Position numbers and translations under genes: made by a program | Part shown: piece after piece, positions 1-5,109 of the stretch | Position numbering within the stretch: position 1 is the stretch's first letter | Layout of the letters: the number at the start of each line of letters is the position of its first letter | Origin: Eubacteriales bacterium | Lineage (GTDB): Bacteria > Bacillota_A > Clostridia > Christensenellales > Aristaeellaceae | Direction of reading: 5' to 3' | Assembly: GCA_028692205.1 (NCBI GenBank) | Contig: JAQUXV010000229.1 | Location: 1 to 5,109 of the forward strand | DNA length: 5,109 nucleotides | The notes under the pieces: generated by a model | What the model saw: the letters and a program-made list of their open reading frames with translations, nothing else | Told to the model about the DNA's origin: nothing | Databases searched by the model: none

Positions 1-38
1 GCCTGAATCAGAACCTCTGCTCTTTCATTGATGGTCAT
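1..38 (-). CDS. argB: N-acetylglutamate kinase, N-terminal fragment (partial)
   Basis: Only the first 12 codons and part of the 13th are inside the window; the gene continues past the left edge. The ATG is at 38-36 and the peptide reads MTINERAEVLIQA. The AEVLI core followed by Q/E-A is the usual opening of bacterial N-acetylglutamate kinases, which phosphorylate N-acetylglutamate in the second step of arginine synthesis. A GGAGAG ribosome binding site (49-44) sits 7 bases upstream of the ATG, counted from GGAG, which supports this start. It follows argJ on the same strand, matching the common argC-argJ-argB order. The assignment rests on a very short peptide plus gene order; the catalytic glycine-rich and lysine residues of the kinase are outside the window. 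Confidence 0.82.
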   Translation of the reverse strand, partial: MTINERAEVLIQ

Positions 39-247
39 ATGCTCTCTCCAATATCTGAAGGATAATCGTTGCGCTTTGATTTTTCTTCATGGCAAGTCCA
101 GCCCGGTTACGATAACAGGAAAAGTTTTATCCCGGCAGGCCGGTGAAAGCCGGAGGGGTCACCGCGCTGCTTTGAGGACGATAGCCGCCCCGGAAAGCGG
201 AAAGAACACCGCTTCGCGTGTGGAAGTGATTGTTCTTTTTCCCCCGC
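39..247 (-). other. argJ-argB intergenic region with small inverted repeats
   Basis: This 209-base gap holds no convincing gene. Read on the minus strand, a perfect 8 bp inverted repeat, AAAGAACA (238-231) with TGTTCTTT (208-201), begins 9 bases after the argJ stop. A competing inner hairpin of CGC-GAA-GCG type lies inside it (218-210). It is followed by CCGC/GCGG (200-197 with 188-185), three CCGG motifs (153-150, 143-140, 135-132), and GATAA/TTATC (131-127 with 115-111) flanked by CCGG. No stem is followed by a run of T residues, so none is a classic intrinsic terminator, and argB is probably transcribed through from argJ. I see no good promoter in front of argB. A 21-codon ORF overlapping the argB start has no ribosome binding site and is not called. 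Confidence 0.5.
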
Positions 248-1474
248 TCAGGTGCGGTAGTCCCCGTTGATCTTTACATAATCATACGTCAAATCGCAGC
301 CCCACGCAACTGCTTGGGCGTCGCCCGCGTTAAGCTGCACCGCCACGTCGATCTCGTCCTCGGAGAGGATGGTTTTGGCCTCCTCCTCGCTGAAGGGCAC
401 GCCGCTGCCGCCTGTGCAGACCGAAATCACGCCCGCGCGGCTAACAAACTGCACGTCGATCTTGCTTACGTCCAGCTCCGCGCCGCTATAGCCGATGGCG
501 CACAGCACGCGGCCCCAATTGGCGTCCGCGCCGAACACGGCGGCTTTGAGGAGGCTGGAGCAGATAACGCTTTTGGCGACGAGCTTGGCAGATTGCTTAT
601 CCTCCGCGCCGGTAACCGTGCAGGTGAGCAGCTTGGTCGCCCCTTCGCCGTCCTTGGCCATAATGCGGCAAAGCTGCGCGCACACCTGATAGAGTGCCGC
701 CTGAAACGCGTCGAAATCCGCGTCGTAGCCGGTAATTTCGGCATTGCCCGCTTCGCCATTGGCGAGCACGGTAATCATGTCGTTGGTGGAAGTATCCCCA
801 TCGATAGAAAGCATGTTGAAGGTATCCTTCACCACGGCGGAAAGCGCCGTTTGCAGGCAATCGGGGGCGATGGCCGCGTCGGTGGTGACAAAGCAGAGCA
901 TGGTCGCCATGTTGGGGTGGATCATCCCGCTGCCCTTGCTGATGCCGCCGAGCTTGCACTCCCTGCCGCCCAGCGTGAACGCCACGGCGACCTCTTTAGC
1001 GACGGTATCGGTGGTCATAATGGCCTCGGCCGCGTTGTGCCCGCCGGTTTCGCTCAGCGCATCCGCCAGCTTTTCCATGCCGTTTTCAAACGGGGTCAGG
1101 GTCATTTCCTGCCCGATCACGCCGGTGGAAGCCACCACCACATCCTCGGCGGGCACGCCGGTGTATTGCTCCACCAGCGCGCACATGCCGTTGGCGATTT
1201 CCTCGCCGTTTGCGTTACAGGTGTTGGCGTTGCCGCTGTTGCAGATGATGGCCCGCGCATGGCCGTCTGCCACGTGGGCTTTGGTAACCGCGATGGGCGC
1301 GCCCTTCACCAAATTACGGGTGTAGCAGCAGGCGGCGGAGCAGGGCGAACCGCTCACGATCAACGCGGTATCGCGTTTCGAACGGTTTTTCCGAATGCCC
1401 AAATGTTCGCCCGAAGCCTTAAAACCCTTGGCGGCCACTACGCCGCCTTCCACGAACGGGAACAAGTCTCCCAT
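248..1474 (-). CDS. argJ: Glutamate N-acetyltransferase / ornithine acetyltransferase ArgJ
   Basis: ArgJ moves the acetyl group from N-acetylornithine to glutamate, closing the acetyl cycle of arginine synthesis. Bifunctional members also make N-acetylglutamate from acetyl-CoA, but sequence alone does not settle which type this is. The 408-residue protein has the family landmarks: VEGGVVAAKGFKASG near residues 8-22, CNSGNAN (78-84), the STGVIGQ loop linked to the oxyanion hole (116-122), and KGSGMIHPNMATML (180-193). In this family the precursor cuts itself between Ala190 and Thr191, and Thr191 becomes the nucleophile of the beta chain. The C-terminus WGCDLTYDYVKINGDYRT is typical. I chose the ATG at 1474 because AGGAG lies 8 bases upstream and homologs begin here; a TTG 33 bases further upstream has no ribosome binding site. 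It starts 43 bases after argC, so the two are probably one transcript. Confidence 0.97.
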   Translation of the reverse strand: MGDLFPFVEGGVVAAKGFKASGEHLGIRKNRSKRDTALIVSGSPCSAACCYTRNLVKGAPIAVTKAHVADGHARAIICNSGNANTCNANGEEIANGMCALVEQYTGVPAEDVVVASTGVIGQEMTLTPFENGMEKLADALSETGGHNAAEAIMTTDTVAKEVAVAFTLGGRECKLGGISKGSGMIHPNMATMLCFVTTDAAIAPDCLQTALSAVVKDTFNMLSIDGDTSTNDMITVLANGEAGNAEITGYDADFDAFQAALYQVCAQLCRIMAKDGEGATKLLTCTVTGAEDKQSAKLVAKSVICSSLLKAAVFGADANWGRVLCAIGYSGAELDVSKIDVQFVSRAGVISVCTGGSGVPFSEEEAKTILSEDEIDVAVQLNAGDAQAVAWGCDLTYDYVKINGDYRT

Positions 1475-1517
1475 ATACACTACTCCTCTGCGATCTTCTC
1501 GTTTCAACGGATCGTCG

Positions 1518-2450
1518 TTACAGCGACAGGCCTTCGGCGGCGGGCAGCCCCAGCATCAGGTTCATGCACTGGATGGCCGCGCCGCTCGCGCCCTTACCAA
1601 GGTTATCGAACCGGGCGCAGGCGATCATCCGCTCGTCGTTGCCGGTTATAAACACTTCCATTACGTCGCTGCCCGCAAGGGCGTTCGACGCGAGCGCCGG
1701 TTCCGGGTTCGCGTCCAGCACGCGGATCAGCGGCTGGTTTGCGAAGTGCGTTCGATACAGCGCCGTCACATCCGCAAGCGAAAGCTTCGTTTGCAGGGCT
1801 TTGGGGTGCAGCGGCAGGGAAACCAGCATTCCGCTGTAATAATCCCCCAGAACCGGCTGGAAAATCGGCGCTTCCGCAAGGCCGCACACATGGGTAATCT
1901 CCGGCAGGTGCTTGTGCGTCTGCCCGACCGCGTAGGGGCGGGGGCTGGCAAGCGCCGCATCCCGGTCGTCCGCTTCGTATTCGGCAATCATCTTCTTGCC
2001 GCCGCCGCTGTAGCCTGTGATGGAGGTGAGACTGATCGCCGCATCCGGCGACAGCGCGCCCGCCTGAAGCAGCGGGTACAAAAGCGCGATGGCACCGCTG
2101 GCGTGGCAGCCGGGCACCGCGACGCGGTTCGCCGTTCGAACCGCCGTCTCATGCGCGGGGGAAAGCTCCGGGAAGCCGTAGGCGAAACGCGCGTCGGTGC
2201 GGAAAGCCGTGCTGGTGTCCAGCACCCGGCCCGAGTCGTCCCCCAGCGCGGCGATCAGCTCACGGCTGGCCGCGTCCGGCAGGCACAGGAAGGTAATATC
2301 CGCTTCCGCCGCAAGCGCCGCCTGCGCCTGCGTATCCTTCCGCTGTGCTTCGGGCAGGGAAACCAGCGTAATATCCGCGCGGGCAGCCAACCGGTCCGCG
2401 ATGCGCAGGCCCGTGGTGCCGCTGCCTCCGTTAATAAAAACCTTCGTCAT
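1518..2450 (-). CDS. argC: N-acetyl-gamma-glutamyl-phosphate reductase, type 2
   Basis: ArgC reduces N-acetylglutamyl phosphate to N-acetylglutamate semialdehyde with NADPH, the third step of arginine synthesis in the cytoplasm. The N-terminal dinucleotide fold shows GGSGTTG at residues 8-14. STAFRT follows at 80-85, then VPGCHASGAIALLYPLL, in which Cys115 is the expected thiohemiacetal-forming nucleophile. GYSGGGKKMI (146-155) and HKHLPEI (179-185) complete the substrate site. At 310 residues, with the VFINGGSGTTGLRI opening, it belongs to the short type 2 class rather than the roughly 345-residue type 1 class. The start is supported by GGAG five bases before the ATG. It lies 140 bases after argG and 43 bases before argJ on the same strand, consistent with one arg operon. 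Confidence 0.97.
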   Translation of the reverse strand: MTKVFINGGSGTTGLRIADRLAARADITLVSLPEAQRKDTQAQAALAAEADITFLCLPDAASRELIAALGDDSGRVLDTSTAFRTDARFAYGFPELSPAHETAVRTANRVAVPGCHASGAIALLYPLLQAGALSPDAAISLTSITGYSGGGKKMIAEYEADDRDAALASPRPYAVGQTHKHLPEITHVCGLAEAPIFQPVLGDYYSGMLVSLPLHPKALQTKLSLADVTALYRTHFANQPLIRVLDANPEPALASNALAGSDVMEVFITGNDERMIACARFDNLGKGASGAAIQCMNLMLGLPAAEGLSL

Positions 2451-2486
2451 CGTTTCTCCATTCCTACGGCCGTATCATACGCCGCG

Positions 2487-2515
2487 CCGCCCCATGCGCC
2501 GAAAGCATGAGGCGG
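2487..2515 (-). other. Stem-loop in the argG-argC intergenic region
   Basis: On the minus strand CCGCCTCATGC (2515-2505) pairs with GCATGGGGCGG (2497-2487) around a 7-base loop, giving 11 consecutive pairs with one U-G wobble. The wobble pair (2510 with 2492) forms only in minus-strand RNA; on the plus strand it would be an A/C mismatch. This fits an RNA element of the arg transcript. No T run follows, so it is not a standard terminator. A role in mRNA stability, processing or argC expression is inference. A short perfect palindrome, CGTATCATACG (2471-2481), lies just after it, near the argC ribosome binding site. Confidence 0.5.
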
Positions 2516-2557
2516 TGTCGGTCGGTAAAATTACAGGGGATTGAGGTTGTGCGATTC

Positions 2558-2580
2558 GGGATTTCGCCATGGGCGAACCC
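2558..2580 (-). other. Stem-loop just after the argG stop codon
   Basis: Ten bases after the argG stop, minus-strand RNA can form GGG-UUCGCC (2580-2572), loop CAU, GGCGAA (2568-2563), a two-base bulge, then CCC (2560-2558). That is nine pairs. The bases that follow are not T-rich, so it is at most a weak or Rho-assisted stop and more plausibly an intercistronic hairpin between argG and argC. Confidence 0.4.
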
Positions 2581-2590
2581 CCGGCAATGA

Positions 2591-3823
2591 TCAGAACTTT
2601 TTCTGCATTTTCGCCTGCACCGCGATGGGCAGGCCGAACAGCGTGATGAAGCCCGCGGCGTTCTTCTGGTCGTACACCTCGTCCTCGCCGAAGGTGGCGA
2701 TTTCCTCGCTGTAGAGGCTGTACGGGCTGGTAACGCCCGCGTTGATAAGGTTGCCCTTATACAGCTTCAGCGTCACTTCGCCGGTTACGTGCTCCTGCGT
2801 CTTGGTAACGAAGGCGGACAGCGCCTCGCGCAGCGGCGTGAACCACTGGCCGAAATACGTAAGCTCCGCAAAGCGGTTGGCAACCAGCTCCTTGTAGTGC
2901 TGGGTGTCGCGGTCGAGGCAGAGGGTCTCCAGCACCTGATGCGCGCGGTAGAGGATGGTGCCGCCCGGCGTTTCGTACACGCCGCGGCTCTTCATGCCCA
3001 CAAGGCGGTTCTCCACCAGGTCCACAAGGCCCACGCCATTTTCGCCGCCGAGCGTGTTCAGCTTTTCCACCAGCGCGATGGGGGAAAGCTTTTCGCCGTC
3101 CACCGCTACGGGGATGCCCTTTTCAAAGGCGATCTTCACATAAGCGGGCTTGTCGGGCGCCTGCTCGGGGCTTACGCCCATTTCCAGGAAGCCGGGCTTG
3201 TTGTAGGCCGGTTCGTTGGCGGGGTTTTCCAGGTCAAGGCCCTCGTGGGAAAGGTGCCAGAGGTTCTTGTCCTTGCTGTAGTTGGTTTCGCGGTTGATTT
3301 TCAGGGGAATGTTGTGCGCCTCGGCGTACTCAATCTCCTCTTCACGGCTCTTGATGTCCCACTCGCGCCACGGGGCGATGATCGCCATATCCGGCGCGAA
3401 AGCCTTGATGGTCAGCTCAAAACGCACCTGATCGTTGCCCTTGCCGGTGCAGCCGTGGCAAATGGCGTCCGCGCCCTCCTTGAGGGCAATCTCCACGATG
3501 CGCTTGGCGATGATGGGCCGCGCGAAGCTGGTGCCCAGCAGGTATTCGCCCTCGTACACCGCGCCCGCCTGCATGGTGGGGTAAATGTAGTCGGTGATGA
3601 ATTCCTCTTTCAGGTCCTCCACATAGAGCTTGCTCGCGCCGGTCTTTTTGGCCTTTTCCTCCAGCCCTTCCAGCTCGGTGCCCTGCCCCACGTCGCCGGA
3701 GACGGCGATGACCTCGCAGTTGTTATAGTTCTCCTTCAGCCACGGTATAATAATGGAAGTGTCGAGTCCGCCGGAATACGCGAGCACGACCTTTTTGATC
3801 TCTTTCTTGGATTTCACGGCCAT
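2591..3823 (-). CDS. argG: Argininosuccinate synthase
   Basis: ArgG joins citrulline and aspartate, using ATP, to make argininosuccinate, the next-to-last step of arginine synthesis. The 410-residue protein is full length for the family. The N-terminal PP-loop ATP site AYSGGLDTS is at residues 15-23. [11 protein letters not shown] (97-107) and [14 protein letters not shown] (123-136) form the citrulline/aspartate and ATP pocket. [15 protein letters not shown] (181-195) and the [13 protein letters not shown] stretch (277-289) are further family signatures. The start is secure: AAGGAGG (3838-3832) sits 8 bases before the ATG. A sigma-A promoter and ARG-box-like operators lie immediately upstream, and argC follows after 140 bases. 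No argH is seen next to it, which differs from the frequent argGH pairing. Confidence 0.99.
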   Translation of the reverse strand: MAVKSKKEIKKVVLAYSGGLDTSIIIPWLKENYNNCEVIAVSGDVGQGTELEGLEEKAKKTGASKLYVEDLKEEFITDYIYPTMQAGAVYEGEYLLGTSFARPIIAKRIVEIALKEGADAICHGCTGKGNDQVRFELTIKAFAPDMAIIAPWREWDIKSREEEIEYAEAHNIPLKINRETNYSKDKNLWHLSHEGLDLENPANEPAYNKPGFLEMGVSPEQAPDKPAYVKIAFEKGIPVAVDGEKLSPIALVEKLNTLGGENGVGLVDLVENRLVGMKSRGVYETPGGTILYRAHQVLETLCLDRDTQHYKELVANRFAELTYFGQWFTPLREALSAFVTKTQEHVTGEVTLKLYKGNLINAGVTSPYSLYSEEIATFGEDEVYDQKNAAGFITLFGLPIAVQAKMQKKF

Positions 3824-3835
3824 GGTAGATGCCTC

Positions 3836-3873
3836 CTTGAATATTTATGCACGTATTATGTATGATATGCAGT
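3836..3873 (-). promoter_or_regulatory. Tandem ARG-box operator (ArgR/AhrC site) over the argG promoter
   Basis: On the minus strand the proximal box reads TGCATAAATATTCA (3851-3838), which matches 13 of 14 positions of the palindromic ARG-box core TGAATWWWWATTCA. A weaker second copy, TGCATATCATACA (3871-3859), has a central spacing one base shorter. The box centres are about 20-21 bp apart, the usual two-turn spacing for an ArgR hexamer. The distal box covers the promoter spacer and part of the -10 element; the proximal box covers the expected transcription start. Binding there would block transcription, so arginine-dependent repression of argG and the genes behind it is the likely outcome. 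The repressor gene is not in the window. Confidence 0.75.
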
Positions 3874-3883
3874 TCTTTGTCAA
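3855..3883 (-). promoter_or_regulatory. Sigma-A promoter of the argG transcript
   Basis: A perfect -35 TTGACA (3883-3878) is separated by 17 bp from CATAAT (3860-3855), five of six matches to the -10 consensus. Transcription would begin near 3848, giving a leader of about 25 bases that carries the AAGGAGG ribosome binding site. The leader is too short for an attenuator, so control is more likely at initiation through the overlapping ARG boxes. Confidence 0.85.
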
Positions 3884-4049
3884 GCGGTTTTGGTGTGTAA
3901 TTTGTCTGTTTTGCAGTCAAATAATACAAACGTGGAAAATATATTTCGGAACACCCGGTTTCAGCACAGGTTTTCCGGTTTGCGGTGGTTTTGCGTACAG
4001 CAGTTTCGCGAAAAGAGAATCTATGCATTTTCTCTCTCCAACGAATGAT
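3884..4049. other. AT-rich spacer upstream of the argG promoter
   Basis: No gene is supported here. The stretch is clearly richer in A and T than the flanking genes. It contains the palindrome TTTCGCGAAA (4004-4013) and a weak 6 bp inverted repeat, AGAGAA (4014-4019) with TTCTCT (4030-4035), which on the minus strand is followed by only three T residues. A minus-strand frame with a GGAGAG motif before an ATG (4028) runs through the argG promoter into argG in another frame and is regarded as chance. The tract may hold upstream promoter or protein-binding sites, but nothing specific is recognised. Confidence 0.4.
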
Positions 4050-4076
4050 AAAAAACCCGATACGCCGCCCCTTTCC
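4050..4076 (-). terminator. 3' arm and U-tract of a long-range intrinsic terminator
   Basis: The sequence GCGTATCGGG followed by TTTTTT has the 3' half of an intrinsic terminator, but its best partner is about 165 bases upstream (4231-4240 and 4220-4228) rather than in a local hairpin. Local alternatives such as UUCC-GAAC-GGAA are short. If it works, it would end the DUF1015 transcript or the small RNA before the argG promoter. Confidence 0.5.
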
Positions 4077-4240
4077 GTTCGGAACCTCCGGTGAAAGACG
4101 CACATGACGACGAAAAGCCGGTATGTGCGGTATTCAATCCACGTTTTCGTTCCACCCGCAGTTTACGGGAGCCTCGGCAGCCCCCGGAAACACCCCGGGG
4201 ATTGCCGCGTTCATGCTTTGGAAAAGGGTTGCGTATCGGG
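4050..4240 (-). ncRNA. Unidentified structured RNA candidate with 3' U-tract
   Basis: Minus-strand RNA from 4240 to 4056 can close on itself. CCCGAUACGC (4240-4231) pairs with GCGUAUCGGG (4065-4056) over 10 perfect pairs. After a 2x2 internal loop, CCCUUUUCC (4228-4220) pairs with GGAAAGGGG (4076-4068) over nine more. Six U residues (4055-4050) follow directly. Inside are a hairpin at 4207-4175 (CGGCA, mismatch, then U-G and CCCCGG paired with CCGGGG), a hairpin at 4169-4155 (CCCGU/GCGGG), and a stem UGGAAC/GUUCCG (4154-4149 with 4085-4080) that encloses CGCACAU/AUGUGCG (4129-4123 with 4105-4099). The P1b stem, the 4169-4155 hairpin and the GGAAC stem each have a G-U pair that would be an A/C mismatch on the plus strand, which favours a minus-strand RNA. 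The promoter is unclear: TAAACA, 18 bp, TATTTG just upstream is weak. It could be a free small RNA (length would suit 6S RNA, but the branching does not), the unusual terminator of the DUF1015 transcript, or a MITE-like repeat. No known riboswitch core was found. Confidence 0.5.
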
Positions 4241-4276
4241 CCTGATCAATTGTCAAATAGCGAAAGGGGTATCGGC
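4220..4276 (-). repeat. Imperfect direct repeat of the RNA's 5' closing arm
   Basis: Two related arms lie in tandem on the minus strand. Copy B is CCGATAC-CCCTTTC (4275-4262), starting 5 bases after the DUF1015 stop. Copy A is CCCGATACGC-AA-CCCTTTTCC (4240-4220). Both can pair with the same 3' arm at 4076-4056: A over 19 pairs with a 2x2 loop, B over 14 pairs with a 5-base bulge. They may be competing strands or remnants of a duplication; the sequence alone does not decide. Confidence 0.5.
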
Positions 4277-4280
4277 TTGT

Positions 4281-5109
4281 TTACCGTTCCAGCTTCCGGG
4301 CTTCCATATAATAGCGCTTCTCGTGCGCCTCGCCCATGCTGAAGGTTTTGCGGGGCAGCGAGCCGAGTTTTTCCACCGCGGGGAAAAGCTCCTCCTTCGT
4401 CATCGCGGGCAGCAGGAACGCCACGGCTTTTTCTCCCGCCGCCAGCTTGCGCACCGCCGCTTCCCCGTGCACGTAGTCCAGCCGGGTTTCCGGGTGGGCG
4501 GGCATCCACTCGTCCAGAAACGCCTGCAAGGTGCCCACCGCCATCGGGTAGGGCGAGCCGCCCACATGCAGGCGCACCTCCTTGCCCTCGAACACCACGT
4601 CGATCACCTGCTCGTTCTCTCCGCCCGCCAGCGACCAGCCCCTGGTCATGGCGTAACGCTCCAGCTCGTCCAGCAGGTCGTCGCCGTCATACCCGTACAT
4701 CATACGGTGGATGGGTTCAAACACCAGCGCGTCGTCGTGGATGTTTTCCAGCTCCACCATCGCAAAACGCGCGGGGTGGTCGGCCTGTTCCGCAGGCGAC
4801 AGCGTGGGCTTAATCTCCTCCCAGCAGGCTTTGGCGGTGGCCAGGCTGTGGTTGCCGTCGCCAACGGCGTAAAGCAGATCGCCGCAGCGGGCCTTCAGCG
4901 CGGCAAGCGCGGAGAACACCGACTGGATATCGGCCTCCTCTTCCACCGCGTAACCGGTCAGGTGTCCGCCGTTCATCATCAGCGGGAAATCGTACAGCTT
5001 GGTAAGCTCCGCGCGCCGGTCGTACAGCGGCTCCACCACGCTCATCATCGGATCGTCAATCAGCATCAGCACATGGCTCAGTTCCAGCGCCGCGCCGCGC
5101 CGAACCGCC
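4281..5109 (-). CDS. DUF1015 family protein, C-terminal part (partial)
   Basis: The reading frame is open to the right edge, so the start is outside the window; the GTG at 5072 is an internal valine. About 275 residues are visible, ending at TAA 4283-4281, against roughly 400-420 in full-length members. Family landmarks numbered from the edge: RRGAALELSH (3-12) and LIDDP (16-20), the signature GDGNHSLATAK (83-93), and HDDALVFEPIHR (124-135). The protein appears soluble; no signal peptide or membrane segment is visible in this part. The biochemical role of DUF1015 is not established. In Clostridia these genes are often found near serine biosynthesis genes, which is family knowledge and not shown here. 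It precedes argG on the same strand but is separated by 457 bases, a U-tailed element and a separate promoter, so it is probably a different transcription unit. Confidence 0.93.
   Translation of the reverse strand, partial: AVRRGAALELSHVLMLIDDPMMSVVEPLYDRRAELTKLYDFPLMMNGGHLTGYAVEEEADIQSVFSALAALKARCGDLLYAVGDGNHSLATAKACWEEIKPTLSPAEQADHPARFAMVELENIHDDALVFEPIHRMMYGYDGDDLLDELERYAMTRGWSLAGGENEQVIDVVFEGKEVRLHVGGSPYPMAVGTLQAFLDEWMPAHPETRLDYVHGEAAVRKLAAGEKAVAFLLPAMTKEELFPAVEKLGSLPRKTFSMGEAHEKRYYMEARKLER

Noticed and set aside
140..149. Ten-base word CCGGTGAAAG shared with 4088-4097
   Set aside because: A shared 10-mer is expected several times by chance in a window this size and the flanks do not match.
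230..1651. Long plus-strand open frame opposite argJ
   Set aside because: It is an antisense shadow of a GC-rich gene; its low-complexity, His/Arg/Gly/Ala-rich translation resembles no family and argJ on the other strand is unambiguous.
1395..2510. Long plus-strand open frame opposite argC and the start of argJ
   Set aside because: Antisense shadow with Arg-rich translation and no recognisable domain; argC has all catalytic motifs on the opposite strand.
2789..3865. Long plus-strand open frame opposite argG
   Set aside because: Antisense shadow; it runs through the argG promoter and has no family resemblance.
4004..4013. Palindrome TTTCGCGAAA as a possible regulator site
   Set aside because: A 10-base palindrome is expected a few times by chance in 5 kb, and it does not match a LexA, ArgR or other operator I recognise.
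3723..4103. Minus-strand 126-codon frame spanning the upstream spacer and the 5' end of argG
   Set aside because: It overlaps the promoter, operator and argG start in another frame, and its composition changes along its length. The internal GGAGAG-ATG at 4028 is the only support.
4088..4129. Resemblance of CCGGTGAAAGACGCACAT (plus strand) to group II intron domain V
   Set aside because: Only one half of the domain V hairpin resembles the consensus; the pairing strand and any intron-encoded protein are absent.
4145..4158. T-box-like GGGTGGAAC on the minus strand
   Set aside because: The T-box core needs GGGUGGNACCGCG; here the sequence continues GAAAACG, it is buried in two stems, lies about 95 bases before the U-tract, and the argG promoter is downstream of it.
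4304..4316. TATAAT on the plus strand within the end of the DUF1015 gene
   Set aside because: There is no suitable -35 upstream and no plus-strand gene to serve.
1..5109. CRISPR arrays, tRNA or rRNA genes, insertion sequences, phage genes
   Set aside because: No regularly spaced repeats, cloverleaf, rRNA core or transposase-like reading frame was seen on either strand.

Overview
The window is a GC-rich bacterial chromosomal segment in which every supported gene lies on the minus strand, so the biology reads from high to low coordinates. Protein sequences, strong AAGGAGG/GGAG-type ribosome binding sites and a sigma-A promoter overlapped by an AhrC/ArgR-type ARG box point to a Firmicute, most likely a GC-rich member of the Clostridia. 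That assignment is inference from protein style and signals, not from a marker gene.

Layout in the direction of transcription: (1) 5109-4281, the C-terminal two thirds of a DUF1015-family protein cut by the window edge. (2) 4280-3824, a 457-base gap that encodes no protein. Its distal half (4240-4050) can fold into a compact branched RNA closed by a 10 bp + 9 bp stem and followed by six T residues, so it looks like an unidentified structured RNA or long-range terminator. Its proximal half carries the argG promoter (TTGACA, 17 bp, CATAAT) with two ARG-box-like operators. (3) argG, 3823-2591. (4) A 140-base gap with two stem-loops. (5) argC, 2450-1518, of the short type 2 class. (6) argJ, 1474-248. 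(7) A 209-base gap with small inverted repeats. (8) The first codons of argB, 38-1, running off the window.

The four arg genes form an arginine biosynthesis cluster. ArgJ puts the acetyl group on glutamate and later recovers it from N-acetylornithine. ArgB phosphorylates N-acetylglutamate and ArgC reduces the acyl phosphate to the semialdehyde. ArgG later condenses citrulline with aspartate. Missing steps (argD, argF, argH) are not in the window; some may lie beyond the left edge. The operator over the argG promoter implies repression of the cluster when arginine is plentiful.

The enzymes are ordinary. The part that deserves attention is the structured, U-tailed element at 4050-4240 between the DUF1015 gene and argG. 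An extra partial copy of its closing arm lies at 4262-4276. I could not match the element to any RNA family I know.
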